Assembly: GCA_001313065.1 (NCBI GenBank)
Contig: BBFD01000236.1
Coordinates: forward strand, 1-6,188
Direction: 5' to 3'
Origin: Silvimonas sp. JCM 19000
Lineage (GTDB): Bacteria; Pseudomonadota; Gammaproteobacteria; Burkholderiales; Chitinibacteraceae
Length of the DNA: 6,188 nucleotides
Shown piece by piece: positions 1-6,103 of this stretch (the first letter of the stretch is position 1; each line of letters starts with the position of its first letter). The notes below the pieces were generated by a model. The model did no database searches. It was given only the letters and a program-made list of their open reading frames with translations, and had not been told where the DNA came from. The translations under genes were made by a program, and so were the position numbers.

Positions 1-68
1 CCCGCCAGGCCGATGCCGCACTGCGCGTGCTGCGTAACATGACCAACGACGTGGTGCGCTCGGCCTAA
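1..68 (+). CDS. 3' end of an unidentified protein (partial)
   Basis: The frame starting at base 3 is open from the window edge and ends at TAA (66-68). It encodes about 21 residues ending in LRNMTNDVVRSA. Codon use (CTG, GTG, GCC, CGC, AAC) is typical of a GC-rich coding gene, so this is probably the true C-terminus of a gene lying upstream of the window. The tail is too short to assign a family. No T-rich intrinsic terminator follows it. The next structure downstream is the REP pair at 124-223. Confidence 0.5.
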   Translation, partial: RQADAALRVLRNMTNDVVRSA

Positions 69-123
69 GCGCCAGCCCGTGGACTGCTGCGGGGTAACGC
101 GCCCTACGGTCAAGCAGCAAGCT

Positions 124-223
124 GCGGATAGGGTGGGTCGTGACCCACCATTCAAAGTGGCTTGCCAGGATAGCAGTGCCTGGAAATGGCTTTGAGTGGT
201 GGGTCGAGACCCACCCTATGCGG
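124..223. repeat. REP-type palindrome pair in inverted orientation
   Basis: Two arms of about 35 bp (124-158 and 189-223) are near-perfect reverse complements of each other; each carries ATAGGGTGGGTC, ACCCACCA and TCAAAG or their complements. Each arm is also a palindrome in itself: GGTGGGTC-GT-GACCCACC on the left and GGTGGGTC-GA-GACCCACC on the right. The spacer has a smaller inverted repeat, CCAGG/CCTGG, so the whole unit can fold as one long cruciform or RNA hairpin. It lies just past the 3' end of the minus-strand S41 gene (stop at 255) and past the + strand gene ending at 68. This is the usual position for REP elements mobilised by RAYT transposases. No transposase is in the window. Confidence 0.75.
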
Positions 224-254
224 TGGAGCGCGCGTGGGGTGCGTGCGCGATTTG

Positions 255-1574
255 CTACCTCGGCTTTTGCGTGGCCAACCACGCCAAAGCTGCATTCAGC
301 GCCACATCGTTGTGGCGCTCAATGTCTTGTGCGGTGGGAATGGCGGTCTGATTCGGGATGACGCCGACGCCTTCAATGCGTTTGCCGCCGGGCAAAGTCA
401 TATCGATTTCGGAATAGGCCAATGCGCCACCACCCGGCAGCGGGTCGTAGCCCATAAATCCCAACAAGCAGCCGCAACTGGTACTGCCGAATATCTGAGC
501 CCGGCCTATGCTTGCGCCGCGCCCGCCACCAGCTCGGACGCGCTGGCCGAGCGCAGGTCCGTTAAAATCGCCAACGGTGCGGTTACCGTTTTGCCGAGCG
601 GATGTAACACCGGGTCGGCGTCCCACAGGCTGAAACCAAACAAACGCACCGAGCCGCCGTTGCGCGTGATTACATGTCCACCCGCCTGCGGCGTGCTGAT
701 AAAGCGGCCGAGCAAATCCATGGCCATGGCCGCATCGCCGCCGCCATTGCTACGCAAATCGATAATCACGCCAGGCGCGTCGACGGCCTTATCCAGTTGC
801 TCCATCAACCGTGGGCGTAAGCCGCGCTCAAAGCCGGAAAAGCGCAGATACACCACGCCATTGGCCAACTTGTGATGGATTAACCAGGGCGGCGCTTCGG
901 ATTCTTCGTTGCGCAAAGTCACCTGGTAATGCGAGCCATCCGGCCGCTGCAACGCCAGCGTGCGCGTTTTGCCCAGGGTGGGCGCATTCAACTCGCGTTC
1001 GGCGTAAATGATGCGCGTCCACGGCGTGGAACCGCCGCGGGTATTGGCCAGCGTGCGCTGCCACCAGGCGTCGGCCGGCTCGCCATCAACCTGCTCGAGG
1101 CGGTCGCCCGCGCGCACGCCCAACAGCGCCGCTTGTGTCACCGGGGAGACGCCGCGTATCACAAAATGCCCATCGATCATCTGCACGCCAATGCCCAGCC
1201 CGGCGGCTTGCTGCTGGCGGATTTCGGCGTACTGCGCCGGCGTTTCCACGCGCGTATGCGCATCGTTCAGCTCGCCCGCCATGCGGTTGAGTGTTTTCCA
1301 GAAATCTTCATCGCTGGCCGCATCGAGCGCCAACGGCTGGTAACGCGTGCGCACCGCTTTCCAGTCCAGCCCATGCAATTTCGGGTCGACGTAATCGTCG
1401 CGCAATGTGGTCCAGACCTGATCGAAGGCGGCCTGGCGCAGGGCGGGGGGTCATCTGCGGGGCGGGCGTGCCGGGGGCAAGCTGGCGACTGAGTTCGCGC
1501 GCAATCAGATGATGCGAATCGACCACGGCACAGCCCGATAAAACCAACAGCAGCAAGCTAACCAGTAAGCGCAT
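255..1574 (-). CDS. S41-family peptidase, PDZ-containing lipoprotein (two frame breaks)
   Basis: This is a predicted envelope lipoprotein of the C-terminal-processing peptidase family S41. ATG at 1574 gives MRLLVSLLLLVLSGC, a lipoprotein signal with lipobox LSGC and lipidated Cys15. A TTG five codons upstream is less likely as the start. A PDZ-like domain follows at about residues 125-176 (GLGIGVQ...GVRAGDRLEQVDGE). The S41 core runs from about 240, with DLRSNGGG at 272-279 and the nucleophile motif SASASE around Ser344. Two frame breaks interrupt it. One is an extra base in the six-G run at 1445-1450; removing it joins PQMTP to ALRQAAFDQVW. The other is a missing base near 510; adding it joins ELVAGAAQ to GRAQIFG. 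The two cancel, so start and stop stay in phase (440 codons). The lysine of the Prc Ser-Lys dyad aligns with Cys369 in TSCGC. The family assignment is confident; substrate and activity are unknown. The frame breaks are more likely sequencing errors than real mutations. Confidence 0.85.
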
Positions 1575-1587
1575 AAACGCATTCTGC

Positions 1588-1624
1588 AAAAAAAGAAAGA
1601 AGCCGCAGCGTAATCGGCTGCGGC
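1588..1624 (-). terminator. Intrinsic terminator after the methyltransferase gene
   Basis: An 8-bp perfect stem, GCCGCAGC (1602-1609) with GCTGCGGC (1617-1624), encloses a 7-nt loop. Read on the minus strand it is followed by a T-rich tract (TTCTTTCTTTTTTT, 1588-1601). It starts 17 nt past the methyltransferase stop (1642-1644). The T tract ends only 13 nt before the S41 gene start at 1574, so the S41 gene either depends on read-through or has a promoter overlapping this structure. Confidence 0.75.
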
Positions 1625-1641
1625 CAGGTCGGGCAAGCGGC

Positions 1642-2414
1642 TTAAACCGGGCGCGCCAGCAACACCATGCTTTCCGGGCTAAAGCTCAGGTCGTCTTCTA
1701 ATTGCAGATACGCTTTGACCTCGGGCGACGCGCCTTGCAACAGCGTACGGATGGCATTGACGTATACCTCGGGCGTGCGCATGCGGGCAATCCACGAGGC
1801 AAATTCCAGCCGCACCCGGCGCACCCGAAAGCCGGTCACTGCAAAGCCAGCGGCGGTGACGGCGGCGCGCCATTCGGCTTCGCTCAGATCGCGCACGTGG
1901 CTGGGGTCGCGCAGCAATTCAATCGCTTGCAAATGGGTATCGCACACCGGGCTGGCCGGGCCAAGAATATCCATCATTACAAACTGGCCATCTGCTTTGA
2001 TGACGCGCCGTGCCTCGCGCAATGCGGCCGGGATATCGGACCAGTGATGCGCGCTGTAACGGCTACAGACCAGATCAAACTGGGCATCAGCAAATGGCAG
2101 CGACTGCGAGGCCGCTTGTTGCGTAATCAGATTGTTGAATCCGCGCGCGGCGGCCGCTTCGGCCACGGTGGCCAGCATGCCGGGTGTGATATCGCTGGCA
2201 ATCACCTGGCCGCAAAACGGCGCGATGGTAAATGCAGCGTGCCCGGCGCCACAGCCGATATCCAGCGCCTGCGCCGGTTTTTTTTGCTGCTCGGCCACGC
2301 CAGCCAGGCATTGCAGATCTTCACCTTGCGCATGTACGGCGCTGGTCAGATAGCACTGGCGACGGGATCAAATTGTTGGGTGACTTGTTGGTCGTGGTTG
2401 GCTTGAGTGCTCAT
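1642..2414 (-). CDS. yafE: YafE-like class I SAM-dependent methyltransferase (one frame break)
   Basis: This is a Rossmann-fold methyltransferase of the UbiE/Methyltransf_11 type. Its substrate is unknown. Corrected length is 257 residues, close to E. coli YafE as I remember it. It shares with that protein the N-terminal ...QF...ASAYLTS.VHA..DLQ.LA segment and the SRYSAHHW motif. Motif I is LDIGCGAG (51-58), the acidic residue that would bind the SAM ribose is Asp75 (SDITPGML), and FDLVCSRYSAHHW spans 113-125. The ATG at 2414 is chosen because GGAG (complement of 2423-2426) sits 8 nt upstream and the N-terminus then matches the family. One base is missing near 2353: the raw frame reads ...DPVASAI-stop, and adding one base gives DPVASAYLTSAVHAQG and continues without a stop to 1642. 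No membrane segment is present, so it is probably cytosolic. It is followed by its own terminator at 1588-1624. Confidence 0.88.
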
Positions 2415-2683
2415 GGTGTGGGCTCCGTGGTGGGTGCGGACACCTTAAACCCGCCATGCAGGCTTAAACAGACCAGTGTTTATGCTGGTATTGAAACCAC
2501 CTTGATCATGGTGCTGAAGTTTTGCGGTGGGCTGCGGCGGGTGGCGGCGCGGGCAAATGTATCGGCGTTGTATCGATGCCATATCGGCATGGCTTTGCGC
2601 TTTATGCCGTCCGCATCATGCTAAATTTCCGCTTTGCCAGGTTTAAGCCACCAATAACTACATTTTGATATCCGGAACGCGCA
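2415..2683. promoter_or_regulatory. Divergent intergenic region with palindromic sites
   Basis: This region separates the methyltransferase gene (-) from the exported-protein gene (+) and should hold both promoters. Two palindromes are visible. CACCTTGATCATGGTG (2498-2513) matches its own reverse complement at 14 of 16 positions. ACCAG-N8-CTGGT spans 2472-2489. Both lie 58-99 bp upstream of the methyltransferase start, where an operator could sit. On the + strand the only AT-rich stretch near 2684 is 2651-2670 (CCAATAACTACATTTTGATA), preceded by TTGCCA at 2634. This could be a poor sigma-70 promoter, but the spacing is not convincing. No gene is seen here. Confidence 0.3.
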
Positions 2684-3519
2684 ATGCACCCGCTGGTAAC
2701 CCGATTCAATGTTCGACCGTCCCCTCTGCTAGCAAGCGGCATCAAACTGGTTTTGATCAGTGCGCTGCTGATGCTGGGCCTGGCAAATACCGCCGCTGCC
2801 ACACCACCGCCCTCACGGGCAGAACTGGATGCATCGGTACGCAAAGCATTACCCGTGTTGCAGCGTATTAATCAGGCAATCCGCCTTCGGTGGCAGACGT
2901 GCGTGCGGCGCAGATAGGGCCGCTGGAGCCGGTGGTTGTAGAAATCGCAGAAGAGAATGCCCGCATTCGTGCTATGCACACGGAATACACACAAGCGGTG
3001 CAGGCGGAGCGAGTGCAGCAATTTCTGGGTAACCCTGCGCAGTTGAGCTCGCCGCAGGCGCGCGACGACATGCGCGAAATACTGGCGCGCTGGCAGACCG
3101 CGCTGGATCTGTATGCACGCCGGATTTCCGAGTTGCTGCAGGGCAGCGCGGCGCGCATGAAGGCGATCGTAGACGGCCCGGACCTGCGCCCCGTGGCCGC
3201 AGCGTTCCTGAAGGGCTATGACCGCGCCAATGAAGTCGATGCCAAGCAAATCCTGGCCATTCCGCGGAACGATCAGGACTGCCTTGATGTGGTTCTGGAT
3301 TTTGTTGATTTTATGGACGGCGCTGACGGGCGTTATGCGATGAGTACAGACGGCAAGCCGCATCTGGTTTTTTATGGATCAAGCCGATCTGGATCACTTC
3401 AACACACTGAAGGCAAAGTCTTCGACGTGCTGCAGCGGGCGCGCAATTTGCAAGCGCGGCTTGATCAGAGGCGGCAACAAAACGCAACGAGCATCCAGCA
3501 ATTTATGGACAAGCCCTGA
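2684..3519 (+). CDS. Exported helical protein of unknown function (frame breaks)
   Basis: I do not recognise this family. ATG at 2684 follows CGGAACG with a short GGA Shine-Dalgarno about 7 nt away. The N-terminus is a signal peptide with a long basic n-region, a hydrophobic core (KLVLISALLMLGLA, 21-34) and a likely cleavage after NTAAA (residue 39). The mature part is mostly charged amphipathic helix, rich in Ala, Arg, Gln, Asp and Glu, with one cysteine (DQDCLD) and no lipobox, so it is probably periplasmic. Corrected length is about 278 residues. One base is missing around 2884-2886: the first frame stops at 2918, and adding a base gives NQAIRPSVADVRAAQ. A second disturbed patch, 3373-3412, reads better in another frame (MDQADLDHFNTLK instead of YGSSRSGSLQHTE), which implies an extra T in the run 3368-3373 and a missing A near 3410. 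The gene stands alone, divergent from the methyltransferase gene. Confidence 0.7.
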
Positions 3520-3542
3520 GCTTGAGGCTACGCCCGCACCTG

Positions 3543-3560
3543 CTTGCGCTGCGGCGCAAG
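3543..3560. other. Perfect 7-bp hairpin after the exported-protein gene
   Basis: CTTGCGC (3543-3549) pairs perfectly with GCGCAAG (3554-3560) around the loop TGCG, 24 nt past the stop of the + strand gene. It is followed by GC-rich sequence rather than a T tract, so it is not a standard intrinsic terminator. It could stabilise the 3' end or mark the end of the transcript in another way. Confidence 0.35.
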
Positions 3561-3588
3561 TGCCGCCCGCGCTGGGGCATCGCGCAAG

Positions 3589-3618
3589 AAAAAAAAGCCC
3601 GCTTCATTCGAAGCGGGC
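3589..3618 (-). terminator. Strong intrinsic terminator, minus strand (repeat copy 1)
   Basis: GCCCGCTTC (3597-3605) pairs perfectly over 9 bp with GAAGCGGGC (3610-3618) around a 4-nt loop. On the minus strand it is followed by eight T (complement of A 3589-3596). On the + strand it has no T tract. The transcript it ends must therefore come from the minus strand at positions above 3618, where no convincing minus-strand gene is visible. Confidence 0.75.
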
Positions 3619-3684
3619 CAAATATCCAACCAGACAAACACGGAGATGACGCGCCTGCCTGCGCGTCGGAAGTCATCATGCGCC
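3591..3684 (-). repeat. Two-hairpin direct repeat, copy 1
   Basis: This segment recurs at 6076-6170 in the same orientation. The differences are a two-base change in the terminator loop, one inserted C after the stem (GGGCC versus GGGCCC) and one substitution (TCGGAAG versus TCGAAAG). Besides the terminator hairpin it holds GACGCGC-CTGCCT-GCGCGTC (3648-3667), a 7-bp perfect stem. An alternative outer pairing joins GATGAC (3645-3650) to GTCATC (3672-3677), so the two folds compete for the same bases. The linker between the hairpins (AAATATCCAACCAGACAAAC) is identical in both copies. The repeat ends just past an ATG at 3678. See the findings for interpretations. Confidence 0.85.
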
Positions 3685-4118
3685 TGGCCGGGGCGCATGG
3701 CAGCCAGGTCGATGCCTGGGGACCGCTCCTGGGGTTGGTCCAGCAGCACCCGCTTGCTTGGGATGCTGACCAACTGGATCACTGCGACCGCATCCCGCAA
3801 AAATTTCAGTCGCCCTTTTATCTGCTGATCGCCGGACGGATGGGCGATTTGTACGGCTGGCTGGTTGCCGTCACCGCCTTCTAGCATCAATGGCCCGCAT
3901 ACGCGTCGGCCCTAAGCACAAAACGGCCCGCCATGGTTTGATCTGGTCGGTGGCAACGGTCTGGCGGCTAACGTTATCATTCGACCCCAAAATCCAATGT
4001 GCTCAATGGCTTATACGGCTTGGTGCGGCAGGCGCGGGCCGCCCCTGGCGGCGCATTGGATGCGGATATTCGTGTGATTCCGTTTATTTATTACAGAAAA
4101 TTGCAGCAGGAGCATTGA
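3678..4118 (+). CDS. Unknown gene upstream of and coupled to the binding-protein gene (frame-disrupted)
   Basis: I do not recognise the product. The first part (3678-3881) is open with GC-rich, CTG-biased codons and includes SPFYLLIAGRMGDLYGWLVAVTAF before TAG at 3882. Adding one base near 3881 opens LASMARIRVGPKHK, another in the A run at 3919-3923 opens NGPPWFDLVGGNGLAANVIIR, and a third in the C/A runs at 3983-3990 opens SNVLNGLYGLVRQAR and then DADIRVIPFIYYRKLQQEH, ending at TGA 4116-4118. The corrected product is about 147 residues with no clear signal peptide. Two things support a real gene: the last 40 codons have normal usage, and the stop lies 3 nt before the next ATG, with that gene's GGAG inside its final codons, suggesting translational coupling. 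ATG 3678 has GGAAG five bases upstream but lies at the edge of the repeat. Three breaks in about 110 bases make the middle uncertain. Confidence 0.42.
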
Positions 4119-4121
4119 TTG

Positions 4122-5002
4122 ATGGGCATAAGCAAAACCGTAGCTTCCATACTGGCCGTGGCTGTTTGCCTCGCTCCCGCAATTGGCCACGCCGATACGC
4201 TGGACCGGATTAAAAGCAGCGGTGAAATCAAGATCGGCTACCGGAGTTCATCCATGCCGCTGTCGTGGTCGGCGGACGGCACCCCGACGGGCTTTATGGT
4301 GGCGCTGTGTGAAAAAAATCGTCACGGAGCAGATCAGCCCGGCCGTGCATAAGCCAATCAAGATTACCTATGTGCCGGTGACGGTGCAGACACGGTTTCA
4401 GTTGCTGGACCAGCAGGCCATAGATATGGAGTGTGGTTCGACCACAGTGACGCTGGAACGGATGAAGCAGGCAGATTTTTTCGTTGGCGACTTATATCAC
4501 CACCTCGCGCCTGGTCAGTCTTAAGAAGACCGGCCCACTTAACCTGTCGAGCATGAACGGCCGCACTTTGGCGGTACAGACGGGCTCCAGCCATGCCGAG
4601 TTGATTTCCAGAATGCTGGGCGGCGCCCGCTTGCTGCAAGTGCCGGATGCGGCGCATGGCGTGGAGGCCGTGGCCAGCGGCAAGGCCGCAGCCTATGTCG
4701 ATGCGGAGAATCTGATCCTGGGCGCCATCAAGTCCAACCATATGCAGGCGGCGGATTTCAGCATGGGTACGTCGTTATCGGTGGAGCCGTTTGCCATCGT
4801 CACGCGCAAAGGCGACACGGCGCTGGAGAAGCTGATCGACCTCGGGCTGCGCAAAACGTTTTCGCATTCAGAAGCCACCGTGGCTTTGCTGCAGGGCTAT
4901 AGCACGCAAATGGGCGCAGATATCAATGCCTTGACCCGTGATGCAATCCGCAATCCTTCGCGCAGCCACGAATGCAGCATGCTCGAAGCAGTGACTTGCT
5001 GA
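4122..5002 (+). CDS. GltI-like amino-acid ABC transporter periplasmic binding protein (two frame breaks)
   Basis: This is a family 3 solute-binding protein (SBP_bac_3), closest in my recollection to the glutamate/aspartate-binding protein GltI. ATG 4122 has GGAG at 4109-4112, nine bases upstream. Signal peptide: MGISKTVASILAVAVCLAPAIGHA, followed by DTLDRIKSSGEIKIGYR, the usual start of a mature family member. The ligand-site motif ECGSTT spans 103-108, followed by the LERMKQADFS region. Two extra bases break the frame: one in the seven-A run 4312-4318 (LCEKIVTEQ once corrected) and one in the six-T run 4476-4481 (ADFSLATYITTSRL once corrected). Corrected length is 292 residues. The C-terminus lacks the Trp-Phe...Pro-Ile-Pro ending of GltI and finishes in SHECSMLEAVTC, so it may be divergent or mis-framed. 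No permease or ATPase gene is adjacent, so it is an orphan or works with a transporter encoded elsewhere. Confidence 0.85.
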
Positions 5003-5019
5003 TCGGCCGCATAGCGCTC

Positions 5020-5049
5020 AAGAAGAAGGCCCGCTTCATGCGAAGCGGG
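5020..5049 (-). terminator. Intrinsic terminator after the PEP-CTERM gene
   Basis: CCCGCTTC (5030-5037) pairs perfectly with GAAGCGGG (5042-5049) around the loop ATGC. It begins 7 nt past the corrected PEP-CTERM stop (5056-5058). On the minus strand it is followed by CCTTCTTCTT, a T-rich but interrupted tract. The stem matches that of the two repeat terminators (GCCCGCTTC), but the rest of the repeat is absent. The binding-protein gene converges on it from the other side (stop at 5002); that side has no T tract. Confidence 0.6.
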
Positions 5050-5055
5050 ACTCGC

Positions 5056-5798
5056 TTAAATCCGCCGGGGCATATCAATCGTGGGCGGCTTTTTTTGCTT
5101 GCGTTGCCGCGCGATGAGTCCAATCACACCCAAGCCCATCAAGCCCAGGTCTCCGGTTCCGGAACCGGCGGCAGGGTGCCGATTGGATTGCCGAACTTGA
5201 TCAAATTAATGCCAAAGTTAGTGTTGTTAAAACTGATGTTCTGATTGGTGCCGCTCCAGTTCAGTACGATGGTCGCCGTCTCCGAGGTGTATCCGGTTGA
5301 CGGCGGCGCAGGCGTTGAATCGAGGGCCACCCAGGATTCCCAGTTGACCTGATCGGGATTGCCCGGCTGAGTGCTTGTGGCAAACCACGGCTGGATTTTG
5401 TCATACGAGGTGGCTGACCCCGTCTGTACCGTCGTCGGGTTCCCGATGACGGTCGGAACGCTGCTGCCGCTCACAGAGCCAGAAATCACCAAGTCTACCT
5501 CTTCGATCATCCAGCCCGGTTGCAGGTTGAACGTCACCGAGTAGGTGGCCGAAACATCGTCTCCACTCGCCACGGGATCAACGATGACATAGGCGCCCAC
5601 GCGGGATTCAACATAGGGATAGCCCACATTATCGGGCCCTCGATAAACACCTGTGGACAAGGCGGACCAATGCGGCGACGTAATCGTCATATTGTCGCTG
5701 TAGGTGATGCTCACGCCGCGATCGTTGAGCGTCTTCGCACTTGCCCATGCGGGCAACGCCGAAAGCGTAAGGAGGATGAGCTTGAGGCTGGTTCTCAT
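5056..5798 (-). CDS. PEP-CTERM protein, exosortase substrate (one frame break)
   Basis: This is a secreted protein of the PEP-CTERM class, which exosortase (EpsH/XrtA) recognises at the C-terminus, removing the anchor. ATG 5798 has GGAA (complement of 5807-5810) eight bases upstream. Signal peptide: MRTSLKLILLTLSALPAWASA, cleaved before KTL. The mature domain is rich in Ser, Thr, Asn, Gly and Val, has no cysteine, and looks like beta structure with possible extracytoplasmic use; its fold is not recognised. The raw frame stops right after VPEPETWA. One base is missing near 5143; adding it gives PEPETWALMGLGVIGLIARQ and a basic run RQRKQKK, which is the full PEP motif, membrane segment and positive tail. 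The corrected stop is TAA 5056-5058, for about 247 residues. The ten-residue extension after the basic run (PPTIDMPRRI) is longer than usual. The exosortase gene is not in the window. Confidence 0.88.
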
Positions 5799-5868
5799 AT
5801 TGGCTGTTCCGGGTCAGAGGCTGATAAAGGCTGACCGGGCCGACGAGATCGCTTGCGCATGCTTTAAA

Positions 5869-5886
5869 TGCACGGCGACGTGCCAA
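5869..5886 (-). promoter_or_regulatory. Possible sigma-54 promoter of the PEP-CTERM gene
   Basis: On the minus strand 5886-5869 reads TTGGCACGTCGCCGTGCA. The first eight bases match the -24 block of the sigma-54 consensus (YTGGCACG), and TGC resembles the -12 block. The GG-to-GC spacing is 11 nt instead of the normal 10; one surplus base would fit the indel pattern seen elsewhere here. Transcription from it would give a leader of about 60 nt before ATG 5798. In betaproteobacteria, PEP-CTERM genes are known to be controlled by RpoN with the PrsK/PrsR two-component system, which fits. GCAC/GTGC also makes a small inverted repeat at 5870-5883. Confidence 0.38.
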
Positions 5887-5961
5887 AGGCCCGCTGCGGC
5901 CGGTCGCATAACGGACAGGCAGGCGCCCGTTGCAACTCAGTATCGGACAAGTTTGCGTTTA

Positions 5962-5992
5962 CTGTCTTGCGTCTGTCGGAAAGATGTCTGTC
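5962..5992. promoter_or_regulatory. Three CTGTC direct repeats upstream of the PEP-CTERM gene
   Basis: CTGTC occurs at 5962, 5973 and 5988 on the + strand, 76 to 123 bp above the sigma-54-like element. They lie beside an AT-rich patch (5993-6016) holding the palindromes ATAATTAT and TTTCTAGAAA. This is the expected place for the binding sites of an enhancer-type activator. Spacing of 11 and 15 bp is irregular, so chance repetition is possible. Confidence 0.25.
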
Positions 5993-6027
5993 ATAATTAT
6001 TTTCTAGAAAGAAATAGTCCGCCGTCC

Positions 6028-6050
6028 GGCCGCGCCGCCGTCGCGCGGCC
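6028..6050. other. GC-rich perfect hairpin
   Basis: GGCCGCGC (6028-6035) pairs perfectly with GCGCGGCC (6043-6050) around a 7-nt loop. There is no T tract on either side, so it is not an intrinsic terminator. It lies in the 390-base gene-free stretch between the PEP-CTERM start and the window end. That stretch otherwise holds the sigma-54-like element, the CTGTC repeats, the AT-rich patch and repeat copy 2. Confidence 0.35.
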
Positions 6051-6075
6051 ATAGAAGACCGCGCCCGGAAAAAAG

Positions 6076-6103
6076 AAAAAAGCCCGCTTCAAACGAAGCG
6101 GGC
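6076..6103 (-). terminator. Strong intrinsic terminator, minus strand (repeat copy 2)
   Basis: GCCCGCTTC (6082-6090) pairs perfectly over 9 bp with GAAGCGGGC (6095-6103) around the loop AAAC. On the minus strand it is followed by TTTTTTCTTTTTT. It would stop any minus-strand transcript entering from beyond the window before it reaches the PEP-CTERM promoter region. Confidence 0.75.

Noticed and set aside
186..875. Long + strand open frame opposite the S41 gene
   Set aside because: It is antisense to a gene with recognisable S41 and PDZ motifs and has no domain of its own; it is a GC-rich shadow frame.
1702..2406. 234-codon + strand open frame opposite the methyltransferase
   Set aside because: The minus strand carries clear methyltransferase motifs; this frame has no family features and no plausible ribosome binding site.
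3591..3684. Repeat copies as integron attC sites flanking a cassette
   Set aside because: GTTGGAT on the minus strand fits GTTRRRY by chance, but no complementary RYYYAAC core lies at the other end and no integrase is present.
3645..3740. ATG at 3646 (MTRLPARRKSS...), preceded by CGGAG, as a gene start
   Set aside because: The GGAG touches the ATG with no spacing, the frame is Arg/Ser-rich like a shadow frame, and the frame beginning at 3678 has better codon use.
3528..3890. Minus-strand 120-codon open frame across repeat copy 1
   Set aside because: It reads through a perfect terminator stem and T tract, has poorer codon use than the opposite strand, and its equivalent in copy 2 stops inside the terminator. 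One synonymous-looking change between copies is too little to support coding.
5864..6052. 62-codon minus-strand open frame upstream of the PEP-CTERM gene
   Set aside because: It covers the GC hairpin, AT-rich patch and the promoter-like region, has irregular codon use, and shows no recognisable feature.
3597..6103. GCCCGCTTC in three terminators as a DNA-uptake sequence
   Set aside because: Uptake sequences in inverted pairs are known in Neisseriaceae, but this word is not a known dialect and occurs here only in terminator stems. Genome-wide counts would be needed.
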